Assembly: GCA_019135895.1 (NCBI GenBank)
Contig: JAGVVH010000452.1
Span: 1 to 38,613 of the forward strand
Origin: Bacteroidota bacterium
GTDB taxonomy: Bacteria > Bacteroidota > Bacteroidia > Bacteroidales > WCHB1-69
Length of the DNA stretch: 38,613 bases
Direction of reading: 5' to 3'
Part shown: piece after piece, positions 30,242 through 38,613 of the stretch
How positions within the stretch are numbered: position 1 is the first letter of the stretch
Layout of the letters: each line of letters starts with the position of its first letter
Program-made: the position numbers and the translations under genes
The notes under the pieces: generated by a model
Database searches by the model: none
What the model was told of the DNA's origin: nothing
What the model saw: the letters and a program-made list of their open reading frames with translations, nothing else

Positions 30242-32674
30242 ATGTACATCAATGTTCACAACCATACAGATAGATCCATCCTAGATGCAGCACAGACAAT
30301 GGAAGATATTCTTGATTGGTCTGTTGAACATGAGATCCCTGCTGTATGCACAACTGATCATGGATCAATTTGGGGAGCACCGTCCTTCTATAAAACATGT
30401 AAGTCACAGAACATAACTTATGTTCCTGGCACAGAACTTTATGTGCGTATGCCAGTACTTGACCGAGCACTAGCAAGAAATAAAGATAGATCAGAAATTA
30501 TCAAGTCTAAAAAACCATATAGACACTGTGTGTTACTTGCTAGAAACAATACCGGTTATAGTAACCTAATGAAAATACTGTCCAAAGCATATGAGGACTA
30601 TTACTATTCACCCAATGTACCATGGCACTTTATCCTAGAGCATGCAGAAGGACTTATGTGTACTACAGCATGTCTAGGTGGACTCTTTGCCAAAGACTTC
30701 ATCGTCACTAAATGTGAACCAGATCCCAACGTTATCTGTCAACGCAAAGAAGATATCGTCAAAGCAATTAGCGAAGCTAAAGAAGCATTTGGAGATTATT
30801 TCTTTGTAGAAATACAGCCACATGCACTTGAGCAACAAAAGCTTGCAAACATATGGCTTGAGCAACTAGCTAAGCAATTTGGATTACCATTAATTGCCGC
30901 TAGTGACGCTCACTATACCAATAAAGAAGACAAAGAAATACATGATATTGTCTTACGTGTCGGTAAACGAGAACCATATGTTGGTAACTACCATCTAAGA
31001 ACCGAAGATGAAATAAGATCTGAATTCTTGGAACATCATTCAGCCCTTAGTCCCAGGTCTATAGATGAAGCAATCAACAATACCAATACTGTATTGGATT
31101 TTAGTGTTGATATTCCTATTCATCAAGATCTTATTCCACATACAGGATCATTCGAAGACACTATGCAGGAACTTAAAACACTCGTTGCCAGTGGTCTGCG
31201 AGATCTGGGATGGATCGACCCAGAACATATTGAAGCGGCTAAATATGAGATTGGTGTTATACGAGATCAAGGCTACCCTCAGTACATGCTCATTGCTCAC
31301 CAGATTTGTTCCTGGGCCACCGAGAACGGCATACGGTACTCCTATGGCAGGGGTTCCGTAGCAGCCTCTGTAGTGGCTGCTGCGCTCAAACTAACACACT
31401 CTATCGATCCACTTGAACATAAGTTAGACTTCGATAGATTCCTACACGCTGGTCGAGTAGGTCCTCCAGATATCGACTTTGACTTCGCTAAGTCTAGACG
31501 TAAGGAAGTACAAGCATATATTGCAGAACGCTATGGTGAAGCAGCTTGTATTATGACCTACTCTAAGTTCGGTATTCGTGGCGCAATTTCTTATATTGGC
31601 AAAGTCAAAAACTTTGACTATAAAGACACAAAGAACTTCTCAGAACTCTTTCCATCATCTCTTGATGATTGGGAACCCAATGAAGAAGAGGTTGAGAAAT
31701 TCATTCGCTCTCATCCAGAGTTCAAGGAAGTTTATCGACTTGCCTCAAAGATGAAGAACCTTATTAGAGGTCACGGTATACATCCAGCTGGTGTAGTTAT
31801 TAGCTCGGAACCTATTAGTAATTACTTTCCCGTTCACCTCAAGGAGGAAGAGTATGTAGTACAAGCTGATATGGATGAAGTCGAACTAACAGGTATGCTG
31901 AAGTTCGATATTCTAGCAAGCAAAACAGCAGATCTTTACCAGATTATGGAAGATCTCGTATATGTTTCTGCCAAAGATATTCCATTTGATGATCAAGCTA
32001 TATATGAAGATATGAATACGGGCGATCTCACAGGTATCTTTCAGCTTGAAGGTAATACAACAGCTTCTGTAGTAAGGAAAATACAACCAACATGCTTTGA
32101 AGACGTAGTACACATCAATGCTCTATGCCGTAAAGCTATTCTTCCATTCTTACCTCAATACATTACCAATAAGACCACTAACAAATGGCCCAAGTTACAT
32201 GAAGATGTAGACAAAATTCTTGAGCCTACCTATGGTGTTCTGCTTTTCCAAGAACAGGCACTAGCAATTCTGAAACAACTAGCTCATTATAATCCACAAG
32301 AAGCAGATGAGTTCCGCAAAATTACAGCCAAGAAAAAACCTCAAGAGATGGAGAAAGCCAAGGCAAAGTTCATTACTTCATGTGAGAATAATAATATTTC
32401 ACAGGAAACGTCCGAGAGAGTATGGACTATGTTTGAGCATTTGGCAGGATATGCATTCAACAAAGCTCACGCAGTGGCATACTCACGATCTAGTGTAGCT
32501 TTTGCATACTATCGTTTATATTATCCAGCAGAGTTTTTCGCTACACTCTGCAATATGTCTGATACACTTGATGACATACATAAATATATCAATGCAGCAA
32601 AAAAACGAGGGATCAAAATCCTACCACCTAGCATTAATGGATCGGTGAATTTTGAATCCACATATACAGAATAG
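30242..32674 (+). CDS. dnaE: DNA polymerase III alpha, N-terminal and catalytic part (split DnaE), 810 aa
   Basis: N-terminal PHP domain with VHNHTDRSILD, CTTDHGSIWG and PGTELYV, whose metal-binding residues appear kept, so it may be an active exonuclease. The polymerase palm has the fingers/active-site stretch YGRGSVAAS, PDIDFDFA (Asp410, 412 and 414 region) and LKFDILAS (third catalytic Asp, about 556). The frame ends at PPSINGSVNFESTYTE, exactly where normal DnaE continues into the helix-hairpin-helix and OB domains. Those domains are encoded at 34087-35010, beyond two unrelated genes. No intein or intron motif is at the break. The two pieces are expected to work as one replicative polymerase. 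Confidence 0.93.
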   Translation: MYINVHNHTDRSILDAAQTMEDILDWSVEHEIPAVCTTDHGSIWGAPSFYKTCKSQNITYVPGTELYVRMPVLDRALARNKDRSEIIKSKKPYRHCVLLARNNTGYSNLMKILSKAYEDYYYSPNVPWHFILEHAEGLMCTTACLGGLFAKDFIVTKCEPDPNVICQRKEDIVKAISEAKEAFGDYFFVEIQPHALEQQKLANIWLEQLAKQFGLPLIAASDAHYTNKEDKEIHDIVLRVGKREPYVGNYHLRTEDEIRSEFLEHHSALSPRSIDEAINNTNTVLDFSVDIPIHQDLIPHTGSFEDTMQELKTLVASGLRDLGWIDPEHIEAAKYEIGVIRDQGYPQYMLIAHQICSWATENGIRYSYGRGSVAASVVAAALKLTHSIDPLEHKLDFDRFLHAGRVGPPDIDFDFAKSRRKEVQAYIAERYGEAACIMTYSKFGIRGAISYIGKVKNFDYKDTKNFSELFPSSLDDWEPNEEEVEKFIRSHPEFKEVYRLASKMKNLIRGHGIHPAGVVISSEPISNYFPVHLKEEEYVVQADMDEVELTGMLKFDILASKTADLYQIMEDLVYVSAKDIPFDDQAIYEDMNTGDLTGIFQLEGNTTASVVRKIQPTCFEDVVHINALCRKAILPFLPQYITNKTTNKWPKLHEDVDKILEPTYGVLLFQEQALAILKQLAHYNPQEADEFRKITAKKKPQEMEKAKAKFITSCENNNISQETSERVWTMFEHLAGYAFNKAHAVAYSRSSVAFAYYRLYYPAEFFATLCNMSDTLDDIHKYINAAKKRGIKILPPSINGSVNFESTYTE

Positions 32675-32686
32675 AAAGGTTATGTT

Positions 32687-33481
32687 ATGTCGAACAAATA
32701 TACAGCAATGCTATCTAATTCTTATTACAAAATGCAACGTGCATTATCACAAACATTTGGTTCATCAACAAGATTATGGTATGCACGAACAACTGCAACG
32801 CTAGATACATCAGAAAACAATTTCGTATCTCAAACAGTTGAACAATACAGACAAATTATGGATGCATTGCTTACTGACATGTATACAGAAGTAATGCTTA
32901 CTGTACATGAAGTTGCACACAAACATGGATTCTTCGTTAACGAAGATTATGAAAGAGCAGAAAAGAGACATCTGAACTTACTAACACTCGATCCATATGC
33001 TCATGGTGAAAGTCCAGATGCATCTTCTGTTGAATTTGAAGATGGTGCCCATAAGTTCTTCTCTAACATTATCAATAAACTTTCAACCTGTAAGGCACCG
33101 GCACAGACTTACAATAAACTAGTATGCGACGCACTTAACGAAATCGCTTTTGTTGGTCATGCAATCTATAGTGCTATGAATGCACAATTTGAATACCTAC
33201 AAAGCAGATCGGAAGTTGGTGATTACCGAACTACCGATTTCAAGAAAAACGTTGCTACATTCTGTAGCAAAGTAGATGCTTTAGACCTTATATGCAGGAC
33301 ATACATGTATGAGTCATATGACATGAACATATCTGACTTTGAAAAAGCACTAGAGCTAGGTTACATCATTGATCAATCCCTATCTCTGAATATTACTCTA
33401 AGACTTGATGATATCCGAGATGAGATCCAGCAGAAAAGAAAAGAGAAAAGTCATGAGCTACTTACAACCAATGTGGTATGA
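32687..33481 (+). CDS. Hypothetical protein between the two dnaE parts, 264 aa
   Basis: Starts after GAAAGGTTATGTT. The protein is helical with many aromatic and histidine residues (MLTVHEVAHKHGFFVNEDYE, FFSNIINKLSTCKAPAQTYN) and a lysine-rich end. VHEVAHKHG resembles a zinc-peptidase HExxH by chance only (it is HEVAH with a following His), so this would need checking. No intein, homing endonuclease or transposase motif is seen. It may be a polymerase partner, judged only by position. Confidence 0.6.
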   Translation: MSNKYTAMLSNSYYKMQRALSQTFGSSTRLWYARTTATLDTSENNFVSQTVEQYRQIMDALLTDMYTEVMLTVHEVAHKHGFFVNEDYERAEKRHLNLLTLDPYAHGESPDASSVEFEDGAHKFFSNIINKLSTCKAPAQTYNKLVCDALNEIAFVGHAIYSAMNAQFEYLQSRSEVGDYRTTDFKKNVATFCSKVDALDLICRTYMYESYDMNISDFEKALELGYIIDQSLSLNITLRLDDIRDEIQQKRKEKSHELLTTNVV

Positions 33482-34094
33482 AGCACATATACTCAGACTT
33501 GGTTTTGTAGAACCTCCAATCTACTATCTGAAAGCCTTGAACAGTGCAAAAACAAGGTTATTCACAACATACTTTCAAAGGATTACAGGCATTCCTTCGG
33601 AGCGTCCACTATATAGTTACAATGATTTTATCTTCTACTATGTTTCTCGCGGACAGCAAGCACATCTACACTCATATATACGTAATCCAAAATCTTCCAA
33701 GAAAAACTATCGCGAATTATTCTCACAATACAAAATTGAATACTTAGATCATAAGTATTCACCAATTCAAGCATCAATTTTAGCATACCAAAAACTACAA
33801 CAAACAATATCGAATGAAAATAAAGTAGATGACAAATTAGGTTGTCAGCATTTTATAGATGCAAGTCGCGATCTATTCAAAAAGATTTCAGATCGCATAA
33901 ACAAAACTACTCTTAAAGCAATATGTGCGTGGGATGAATCAACACCCAGACTGTGTGTTGAACTTATCAATGACATTGAGAATTTCCTTACACTATTCAT
34001 CGAAGAAGGAGATTCACTATGTATCCAAGAACTAAAAGAACAGTATAATGAATACATGATGGATAACATAAGGAGAAGCAAATCAATTGTCTAA
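33453..34094 (+). CDS. Hypothetical protein between the two dnaE parts, 213 aa
   Basis: Start set at ATG 33453 (MSYLQPMWYEA), which has AAGAGAAAAG before it; the frame stays open further upstream inside the previous gene. The protein is helical and tyrosine-rich (ERPLYSYNDFIFYYVSRGQQ; NYRELFSQYKIEYLDHKYSP). No homing-endonuclease motif or other family is recognised. It overlaps the previous gene by 29 bases and the DnaE C-terminal gene by eight, so all four genes are likely co-translated. Confidence 0.6.
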   Translation: MSYLQPMWYEAHILRLGFVEPPIYYLKALNSAKTRLFTTYFQRITGIPSERPLYSYNDFIFYYVSRGQQAHLHSYIRNPKSSKKNYRELFSQYKIEYLDHKYSPIQASILAYQKLQQTISNENKVDDKLGCQHFIDASRDLFKKISDRINKTTLKAICAWDESTPRLCVELINDIENFLTLFIEEGDSLCIQELKEQYNEYMMDNIRRSKSIV

Positions 34095-35010
34095 TCCTTC
34101 GAATACAATCGTATGTGGAATGCTCACTTTAAAGCATGCCGGATCTAGTCTTGAATCAATTCAAGACTTTGATTTCTCGGAGGTCAAAACCTTCGGCGAG
34201 TTTGTTAGGATCATTATTGATACTGACATAGCTCGCATCAACTCTATGAGAGCACTAATTTATTCAGGTGCCTTAGACTTCTTACCAGGATCTAGAGGTG
34301 AGAAAGAAGGCAAGTTTCTTGCTATACAGAAAGAAAAAACAAGAGACAAAAACCGCAAGAACAAACGTCTAGGTCCAATAGATGAATGGGTTGATCTTTA
34401 TACCTGTCCAGGTATCCATTCAATCGAAGAACTGGCCAGCGAAAAATTGTTCACTGGTTTGTTTATTAGCAAACATATGCTAGATCTAGTAGCCGCAACT
34501 CAGTATGGATTATCAACAGCGTTACAGAATCCACAAGAATCGTATGATCCACCAATACATATCAATGCTTATGTCCAGAAATGTGAAACCATGAAGACAC
34601 AGAAGAACTTCTGGTTTCAGAAACTTATCTTAGAAGATAAAAACGAGTTCTGTCAGGCCATATACTTTCATGGATATTCACAGAAAACATCTAAGCCCCG
34701 TGATGTTACCAATTGCATTATCAAATGTAACATTACTAAATGCGACGAAGAAAGCATGGTCATTGCAGACATACTACCCATTGATCTTAAACTCTTTTAC
34801 AGCATTACATTTCCACAGAAAACTAAAGCAAAACAAAAAGAACTAATCAAGAAGATCAAAGATATCTGCGATGACAACCCAGGTATGATCCCAATTCACA
34901 TGTCATGCGAAAATGGAATGGGAGAAATCCTAGGATATGTAAACCCAGATATTATGACAAAATCTAAAATCACCAAACTTGGTGTCGAACTAACAATCAA
35001 GGAATCATAA
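34087..35010 (+). CDS. dnaE: DNA polymerase III alpha, C-terminal part (HhH and OB domains, split DnaE), 307 aa
   Basis: A TTG start is supported by AAGGAGAAGCAAATCAA. Residues 6-40 (NTIVCGMLTLKHAG, FDFSEVKTFGEFVRIIIDTD) correspond to the part of DnaE that begins IRFGLxxIKGVG and continues to the helix-hairpin-helix. RINSMRALIYSGALDFL matches INKRxLExLIKAGAFD. LFTGLFISKHMLDL matches the GFYxSGHPL block, followed by an OB-fold (DPPIHINAYVQKCETMKTQK). The alignment picks up almost exactly where the 30242-32674 protein ends. Both pieces are needed for a full alpha subunit. The end is shorter than in complete DnaE. Confidence 0.85.
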   Translation: MSNPSNTIVCGMLTLKHAGSSLESIQDFDFSEVKTFGEFVRIIIDTDIARINSMRALIYSGALDFLPGSRGEKEGKFLAIQKEKTRDKNRKNKRLGPIDEWVDLYTCPGIHSIEELASEKLFTGLFISKHMLDLVAATQYGLSTALQNPQESYDPPIHINAYVQKCETMKTQKNFWFQKLILEDKNEFCQAIYFHGYSQKTSKPRDVTNCIIKCNITKCDEESMVIADILPIDLKLFYSITFPQKTKAKQKELIKKIKDICDDNPGMIPIHMSCENGMGEILGYVNPDIMTKSKITKLGVELTIKES

Positions 35011-35729
35011 TGAAGGGCAAACGAATACTCGCTCAACTCCTCAACTGTCAGGATGTTGACTTTGTATCCATACGCACGAGCTTGCGTTCTATTAGAGACC
35101 AGGCACACGCAGCCATGCTCATAGCTGATATCCATAGATCGAATTCACTCAAAGAGCTATGGGCCAATATGCAAGAACTAGCAGATGCTATGCGTACTAG
35201 TGTATATTGGATTGCATCCAAGATACGAATACTCACAGACGATCTACGCTATATCTTAAGTGTAATGCCAGAAGCATGCTGGTGCTTGGATGCCATGCAT
35301 AATCACTTTGCATCAATGAATGATCTTGTAGACCTACTACGTCCATACCGTATCCCGGTAAAGCAACCATATAATCTGGCTGGATCTCTTGCAAAACATA
35401 GGCATGAATTCATTACCTATGTTAAATCACAACTAGGAATACTGCCCATTACAATTGGTGACGAAGGTACATATCCTATTCTCTATGAGAATATGAACCT
35501 ATCTCCAACGGAGGTTGCTTGTCATTTAAGTAGACCGCTATTACGTCATCAATTGATAGTCACCGAAAGCGAAGACAGAATGCTTTCGCTTGCCTCTTTG
35601 TGGGGTGTTCCATATTATGCATGGAACATGGCGACAAGACTCATCCTAAATGATATAATGCCAGTAGAACAACTTAACCCTCTAAGGAAGGTATCATGGG
35701 AACATGTCGAATCAATCAGTAAAGTATGA
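35010..35729 (+). CDS. Hypothetical protein, 239 aa
   Basis: ATG overlaps the previous stop (TAATG). Mostly helical with a basic N-terminus (MKGKRILAQLLNCQDVDFVS), and aromatic clusters in the middle and near the end (EACWCLDAMHNHFASM; WGVPYYAWNMATRLILNDIM). No motif recognised. Overlaps the helicase gene by 26 bases. The position between a polymerase subunit and a helicase suggests a replisome role, which is unproven. Confidence 0.6.
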   Translation: MKGKRILAQLLNCQDVDFVSIRTSLRSIRDQAHAAMLIADIHRSNSLKELWANMQELADAMRTSVYWIASKIRILTDDLRYILSVMPEACWCLDAMHNHFASMNDLVDLLRPYRIPVKQPYNLAGSLAKHRHEFITYVKSQLGILPITIGDEGTYPILYENMNLSPTEVACHLSRPLLRHQLIVTESEDRMLSLASLWGVPYYAWNMATRLILNDIMPVEQLNPLRKVSWEHVESISKV

Positions 35730-37395
35730 GCTTTATGATTATCAAAGAGAAGCCTATAATGCCTTCTGGAATGGTGTTACGCATGGCATTACTAAGCCGG
35801 TTATTACTATGGCTACTGGAACTGGTAAGACCATTCTCTTTGGAAATATAGCTACCGAAGCTATTGAAAAGGGAATTACAAACCAGGTATTAATCATCAC
35901 CCATACTGATGAATTAATCCAACAAGCTGTAGACAAAGTATGGCGTACAAATCCAAACTATGAAAATAAGATAGGCATTATCAAAGCAAGTACGAATGAA
36001 TGTGATCAACCTATTGTTGTTGCATCTAGACAATCATTACATGGGAAACGACTTAAGACTTATTCCAAAGACAAGTTTCAGTTCATCATTACCGATGAAG
36101 CACATCATGCTACCGCTCCATCGTACCTAAAAATCTACGACTACTTCCAACCAAAGATTCATCTAGGTGTTACAGCTACCACTTATCGTACAGACAAACG
36201 AGGATTACATAATGTATTTCAATCCATCGTTTATTCATACACCTTAGAAGATGCAATCAATGATGGTAACCTCGTAGAGATCAGACAGAAGGCAGTTGAA
36301 ACAGACGCCGATCTAGACTTTGTCAAAATAGTAGCCGGTGACTTCCAACAATCCATGCTCTCAACACAACTTAATACACCAGAGCGCAATCATATTATTG
36401 CATCTGGATACCAAGAACATGGTGAAGGAAGGAAAGCAATTGTCTTCTGCGTAGATGTACAACATGCAGTAGACATGGCTCAACATTTCAACTATATGGG
36501 CATAAATGCAGAGTCAATTTATGGATCAATGGATTTAGAACAACGTAGAGAAATCATCAGTGCTTACCGCAATGATGAAATCCAAGTACTAACCAACTGC
36601 AATATCCTTATTGAAGGATACGATGATCCATCACTCTCATGTATTCTTATGGCTAGACCAACGAAGAGTGAATTACTCTATACACAAATGCTAGGTAGAG
36701 GTACCAGATTATATCCTGGTAAAGAAGATCTTCTCGTTATGGATATCACAGATAACTCTACAAAACATGACGTCTTCTCTCTACCTAGACTTAATGGACT
36801 ACCATTGAAAGACATGGATGGCAAAACCATCGGAGCTACAAAGCTATCGATGGTAATGGAAAACTCAGAGTATGCTTCGCAACTAAATGAATTTTACAAG
36901 AAGCCAGTAAAGACTCGTCTGAAAGATGTGGATCCATATAAAGGATCCTCTCTCGTTAACATAGCAGGATATCAACCTACTGAACATTGGGAGTCCGAAC
37001 CGGCTACAGATAGACAGAAGAGCTATCTTATGCGTAACGGTATGGACGAACAAAGAGTAGAGTTCCTTACCAAAGGACAAGCTCAGGTTATTATCTCCCA
37101 GCTATTTGCTATTACAGAACATGAGCCAGCTACTGATAAGCAAAAGAATTTTCTACGTATGAACTTTGTACCCGAATCTGTTCTCAAGGTGATTAGCAAG
37201 CGAAAAGCTAGCAAAATCATCGACCAAATCATAAAGGAGAAAGGAGGACAGGAGGAACGAATGGCTACCGACAAGCAAAAGTCATTCCTTGTAGGGAGGT
37301 GCAATTACTCAAGAGAACAAGTAGAGAACATGACGTTTACAACGGCTACTAACATCATTAGTGATATTGCAACTAGACAAGGCTGGGCTAAGTAA
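35704..37395 (+). CDS. SF2 DEAH helicase with three C-terminal repeats, 563 aa
   Basis: Motif Q-like start YDYQREAYNAF, motif I ATGTGKT (about residue 37), motif II TDEAHHA (about 130), motif III VTATT, the second RecA domain with VFCVDV and ILIEGYDDPSLS (motif V), and QMLGRGTRLYPGK (motif VI, about 328). This is the pattern of UvrB/RecG-like or type III restriction-like SF2 helicases of phages (for example T4 UvsW-type). The last 130 residues contain three diverged repeats of about 35-40 residues each beginning ATDKQK (about residues 434, 476 and 521). They probably form a DNA-binding or tethering module. Start at ATG 35704. Confidence 0.88.
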   Translation: MSNQSVKYELYDYQREAYNAFWNGVTHGITKPVITMATGTGKTILFGNIATEAIEKGITNQVLIITHTDELIQQAVDKVWRTNPNYENKIGIIKASTNECDQPIVVASRQSLHGKRLKTYSKDKFQFIITDEAHHATAPSYLKIYDYFQPKIHLGVTATTYRTDKRGLHNVFQSIVYSYTLEDAINDGNLVEIRQKAVETDADLDFVKIVAGDFQQSMLSTQLNTPERNHIIASGYQEHGEGRKAIVFCVDVQHAVDMAQHFNYMGINAESIYGSMDLEQRREIISAYRNDEIQVLTNCNILIEGYDDPSLSCILMARPTKSELLYTQMLGRGTRLYPGKEDLLVMDITDNSTKHDVFSLPRLNGLPLKDMDGKTIGATKLSMVMENSEYASQLNEFYKKPVKTRLKDVDPYKGSSLVNIAGYQPTEHWESEPATDRQKSYLMRNGMDEQRVEFLTKGQAQVIISQLFAITEHEPATDKQKNFLRMNFVPESVLKVISKRKASKIIDQIIKEKGGQEERMATDKQKSFLVGRCNYSREQVENMTFTTATNIISDIATRQGWAK

Positions 37396-38613
37396 TTGAA
37401 GAAGTATACCCGCAAAATCTATACACGTAGTATGGTTAAGAAGCTTAATAGCCGTAAACACCATACTATGCACCATGTAATAACACGTCTTAAAGAACGT
37501 TATGGGATCCACTTCAAACGTGAAGATATCAAAAAGATAACCGAAGAGATCCAGCAATCTGGTGGGAAAAACTTCTTACAATCAAGCAGCAATAATGCTA
37601 GTATCCACGCCGTTTTCACTAAGTACTGTAACTCTGGTATTTATATCCCTTATATCTATGATAGAGACAAGCATCAGATTGTTACAGCTTTACCAGCTAA
37701 TCAAATCTCTGGATTCCTATGTGAACTCCAAGATAATGACGCAATGCAATCTTATCCTAACCAAGAGCTACTTAAAGACCTTGTGAAACAGGTGGATCTA
37801 TTCAAACAACTAGGAATTCTATATGAAGTAGAACCATATTTTGTGAGAGATAAGAAACAAATACACAAGGTGGATGATAGCAAAATTCCACTAATAATCG
37901 AAATGAGTATCTTCTTGCAATCTGAAAGACCATTGCCATCTAAAGATTTTCTAAATGAAATGCAGATACAACCCAATGAAGTAACATTCTCGCATGAAGT
38001 ACTAGATACTGCTATAGAATATTTCGGCAACGAAATTCAACTTATCATGACTAGACTAGAAGCTCTTTTGCCAAAGCAATATAACATAGTACTATGCATG
38101 CATCATGGGGAAACATATCCTCAAGATGAAATTGTTGCACTTACTAATGGATCAGTCAAAGAACAAGCAGTACGTGTTTATTATTACTATAATACGTATC
38201 TAAATAATACAGGAGCAGATCTTCTATGTGCTTCTAATAAAATACAAAAGCTTTTGTTGACTGCTATACAAGATCCCAAGTGGGGTATATCTACAAACTC
38301 CGTAAACAAAATTGCTACATTTGTTGATGACCTAGATAGAATTGCAATAATTCTATCTTCTTACATCAACAAAACTCTCGCAGTTGAAGTTGAGATTATT
38401 GAAAACTCAATTGCAACCATCAATAACTTTATTGATGATAATACAGTTAGCTTGTCTCTTCTTAACACAGCAATTCAAGCTGTTAATAGAGTACGTTACG
38501 ATTCTAACGCAGATAGTTACATGATCTATTTTCGAAAAACACTTGCACAAATACTACAACTGACGTATGATATCAGTAAGGGCATTTTGTCCTTACAACC
38601 CAACCACATATGT
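37396..38613 (+). CDS. Large hypothetical protein, open at the right window edge (406+ codons)
   Basis: The frame is open from TTG 37396 (directly after the helicase stop) to the last base, with no stop in 406 codons. An in-frame ATG at 37432 is an alternative start; neither has a strong binding site. The N-terminus (KHHTMHHVITRLKERYGIHF, KREDIKKITEEIQQSGGK) resembles a short motif of many phage proteins (H...R..ERYGI.......). The rest is largely helical with polar and tyrosine-rich stretches (VRVYYYYNTYLNNTGADLLC). No enzymatic motif is recognised. The gene continues beyond the window, so its size and fold remain unknown. Confidence 0.75.
   Translation, partial: MKKYTRKIYTRSMVKKLNSRKHHTMHHVITRLKERYGIHFKREDIKKITEEIQQSGGKNFLQSSSNNASIHAVFTKYCNSGIYIPYIYDRDKHQIVTALPANQISGFLCELQDNDAMQSYPNQELLKDLVKQVDLFKQLGILYEVEPYFVRDKKQIHKVDDSKIPLIIEMSIFLQSERPLPSKDFLNEMQIQPNEVTFSHEVLDTAIEYFGNEIQLIMTRLEALLPKQYNIVLCMHHGETYPQDEIVALTNGSVKEQAVRVYYYYNTYLNNTGADLLCASNKIQKLLLTAIQDPKWGISTNSVNKIATFVDDLDRIAIILSSYINKTLAVEVEIIENSIATINNFIDDNTVSLSLLNTAIQAVNRVRYDSNADSYMIYFRKTLAQILQLTYDISKGILSLQPNHIC

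Noticed and set aside
32915..32940. Zinc metallopeptidase motif (HEVAH) in the 264-residue protein
   Set aside because: A single HExxH-like string with no supporting metzincin or gluzincin context in a helical protein of unknown fold; likely chance.
32675..34086. Mobile intron, intein or homing endonuclease splitting dnaE
   Set aside because: Neither interrupting protein shows LAGLIDADG, GIY-YIG or HNH motifs, no intein splice residues lie at the break, and each piece has its own ribosome binding site and start/stop.
1..38613. cas genes, tnpA transposase or an integrase accompanying the arrays and TnpB elements
   Set aside because: No protein in the window shows Cas1, Cas3, Cas6 or Cascade features, the small HuH TnpA fold or a tyrosine/serine recombinase signature.

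Overview
The window is a dense, almost entirely plus-strand gene field of about 38.6 kb. It looks like the early/replication region of a large lytic-phage-like genome. Genes are packed end to end with many ATGA or short overlaps, usually have strong AGGAG-type ribosome binding sites, and include many small unknown proteins. They also include a self-contained DNA metabolism set: RecA, two SSB-like proteins, a split bacterial-type DNA polymerase III alpha, a DEDDh exonuclease, an SF2 helicase, a B12-dependent ribonucleotide reductase, a dNMP kinase, a CMP/dCMP-type deaminase and a family-4-like uracil-DNA glycosylase. There is one tRNA gene. I see no capsid, tail, terminase, ribosomal-protein or host housekeeping genes, so a plasmid-like replicon cannot be excluded. 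Most of the window is AT-rich. A foreign GC-rich block, GC-rich CRISPR spacers and a type I-E-like repeat suggest contact with a high-GC bacterium, perhaps an actinobacterium (inference).

Layout. 1-1.6 kb: a TnpB nuclease running in from the left, fused in frame to a small DUF5049-like phage protein, then a zinc-ribbon protein and tRNA-Leu(UAA). 1.65-3.1 kb: three copies of a structured RNA-like element of about 110 nt, each ending in one or more 29-nt CRISPR-like repeats. Two of the copies carry exact 32-nt spacers (61-nt period, type I-E geometry). Each copy sits just upstream of a small gene. 3.1-4.4 kb: small genes including a HigA-like regulator. 4.38-5.1 kb: GC-rich insert with two or three small genes, followed by a strongly folded non-coding region. 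5.3-9.8 kb: small unknowns, a gene broken by a stop codon, a secreted lysozyme-like protein, an SSB and an orphan IS605-type right end. 9.86-13.8 kb: recA and small proteins, with a good sigma70-type promoter at 11.3 kb.

13.8-17.6 kb: a Ycf46-like AAA+ ATPase, a DUF1257 (Ycf35-like) gene and a DUF2997 gene, a known neighbourhood split here by a second TnpB element. 17.8-23.5 kb: dNMP kinase, several unknown overlapping genes, then two adjacent small genes carrying the two catalytic barrels of multisubunit RNA polymerase. The first has the beta' metal motif DxDGD and the second has the beta motif GDKxxxRHxxKGVV. 23.5-26.8 kb: class II ribonucleotide reductase and an SSB, closed by a clear terminator. 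26.8-38.6 kb: exonuclease, uracil-DNA glycosylase, HIRAN protein, DnaE N-terminal part, two unknown genes, DnaE C-terminal part, SF2 helicase and an open frame leaving the window.

The most unusual items are the phage-borne mini-CRISPR/solitary-repeat elements with covarying leader RNA, the very small split RNA polymerase gene pair, the polymerase III alpha gene divided into two polypeptides by two unrelated genes, and scattered TnpB/omega-RNA remnants that have altered neighbouring coding regions.
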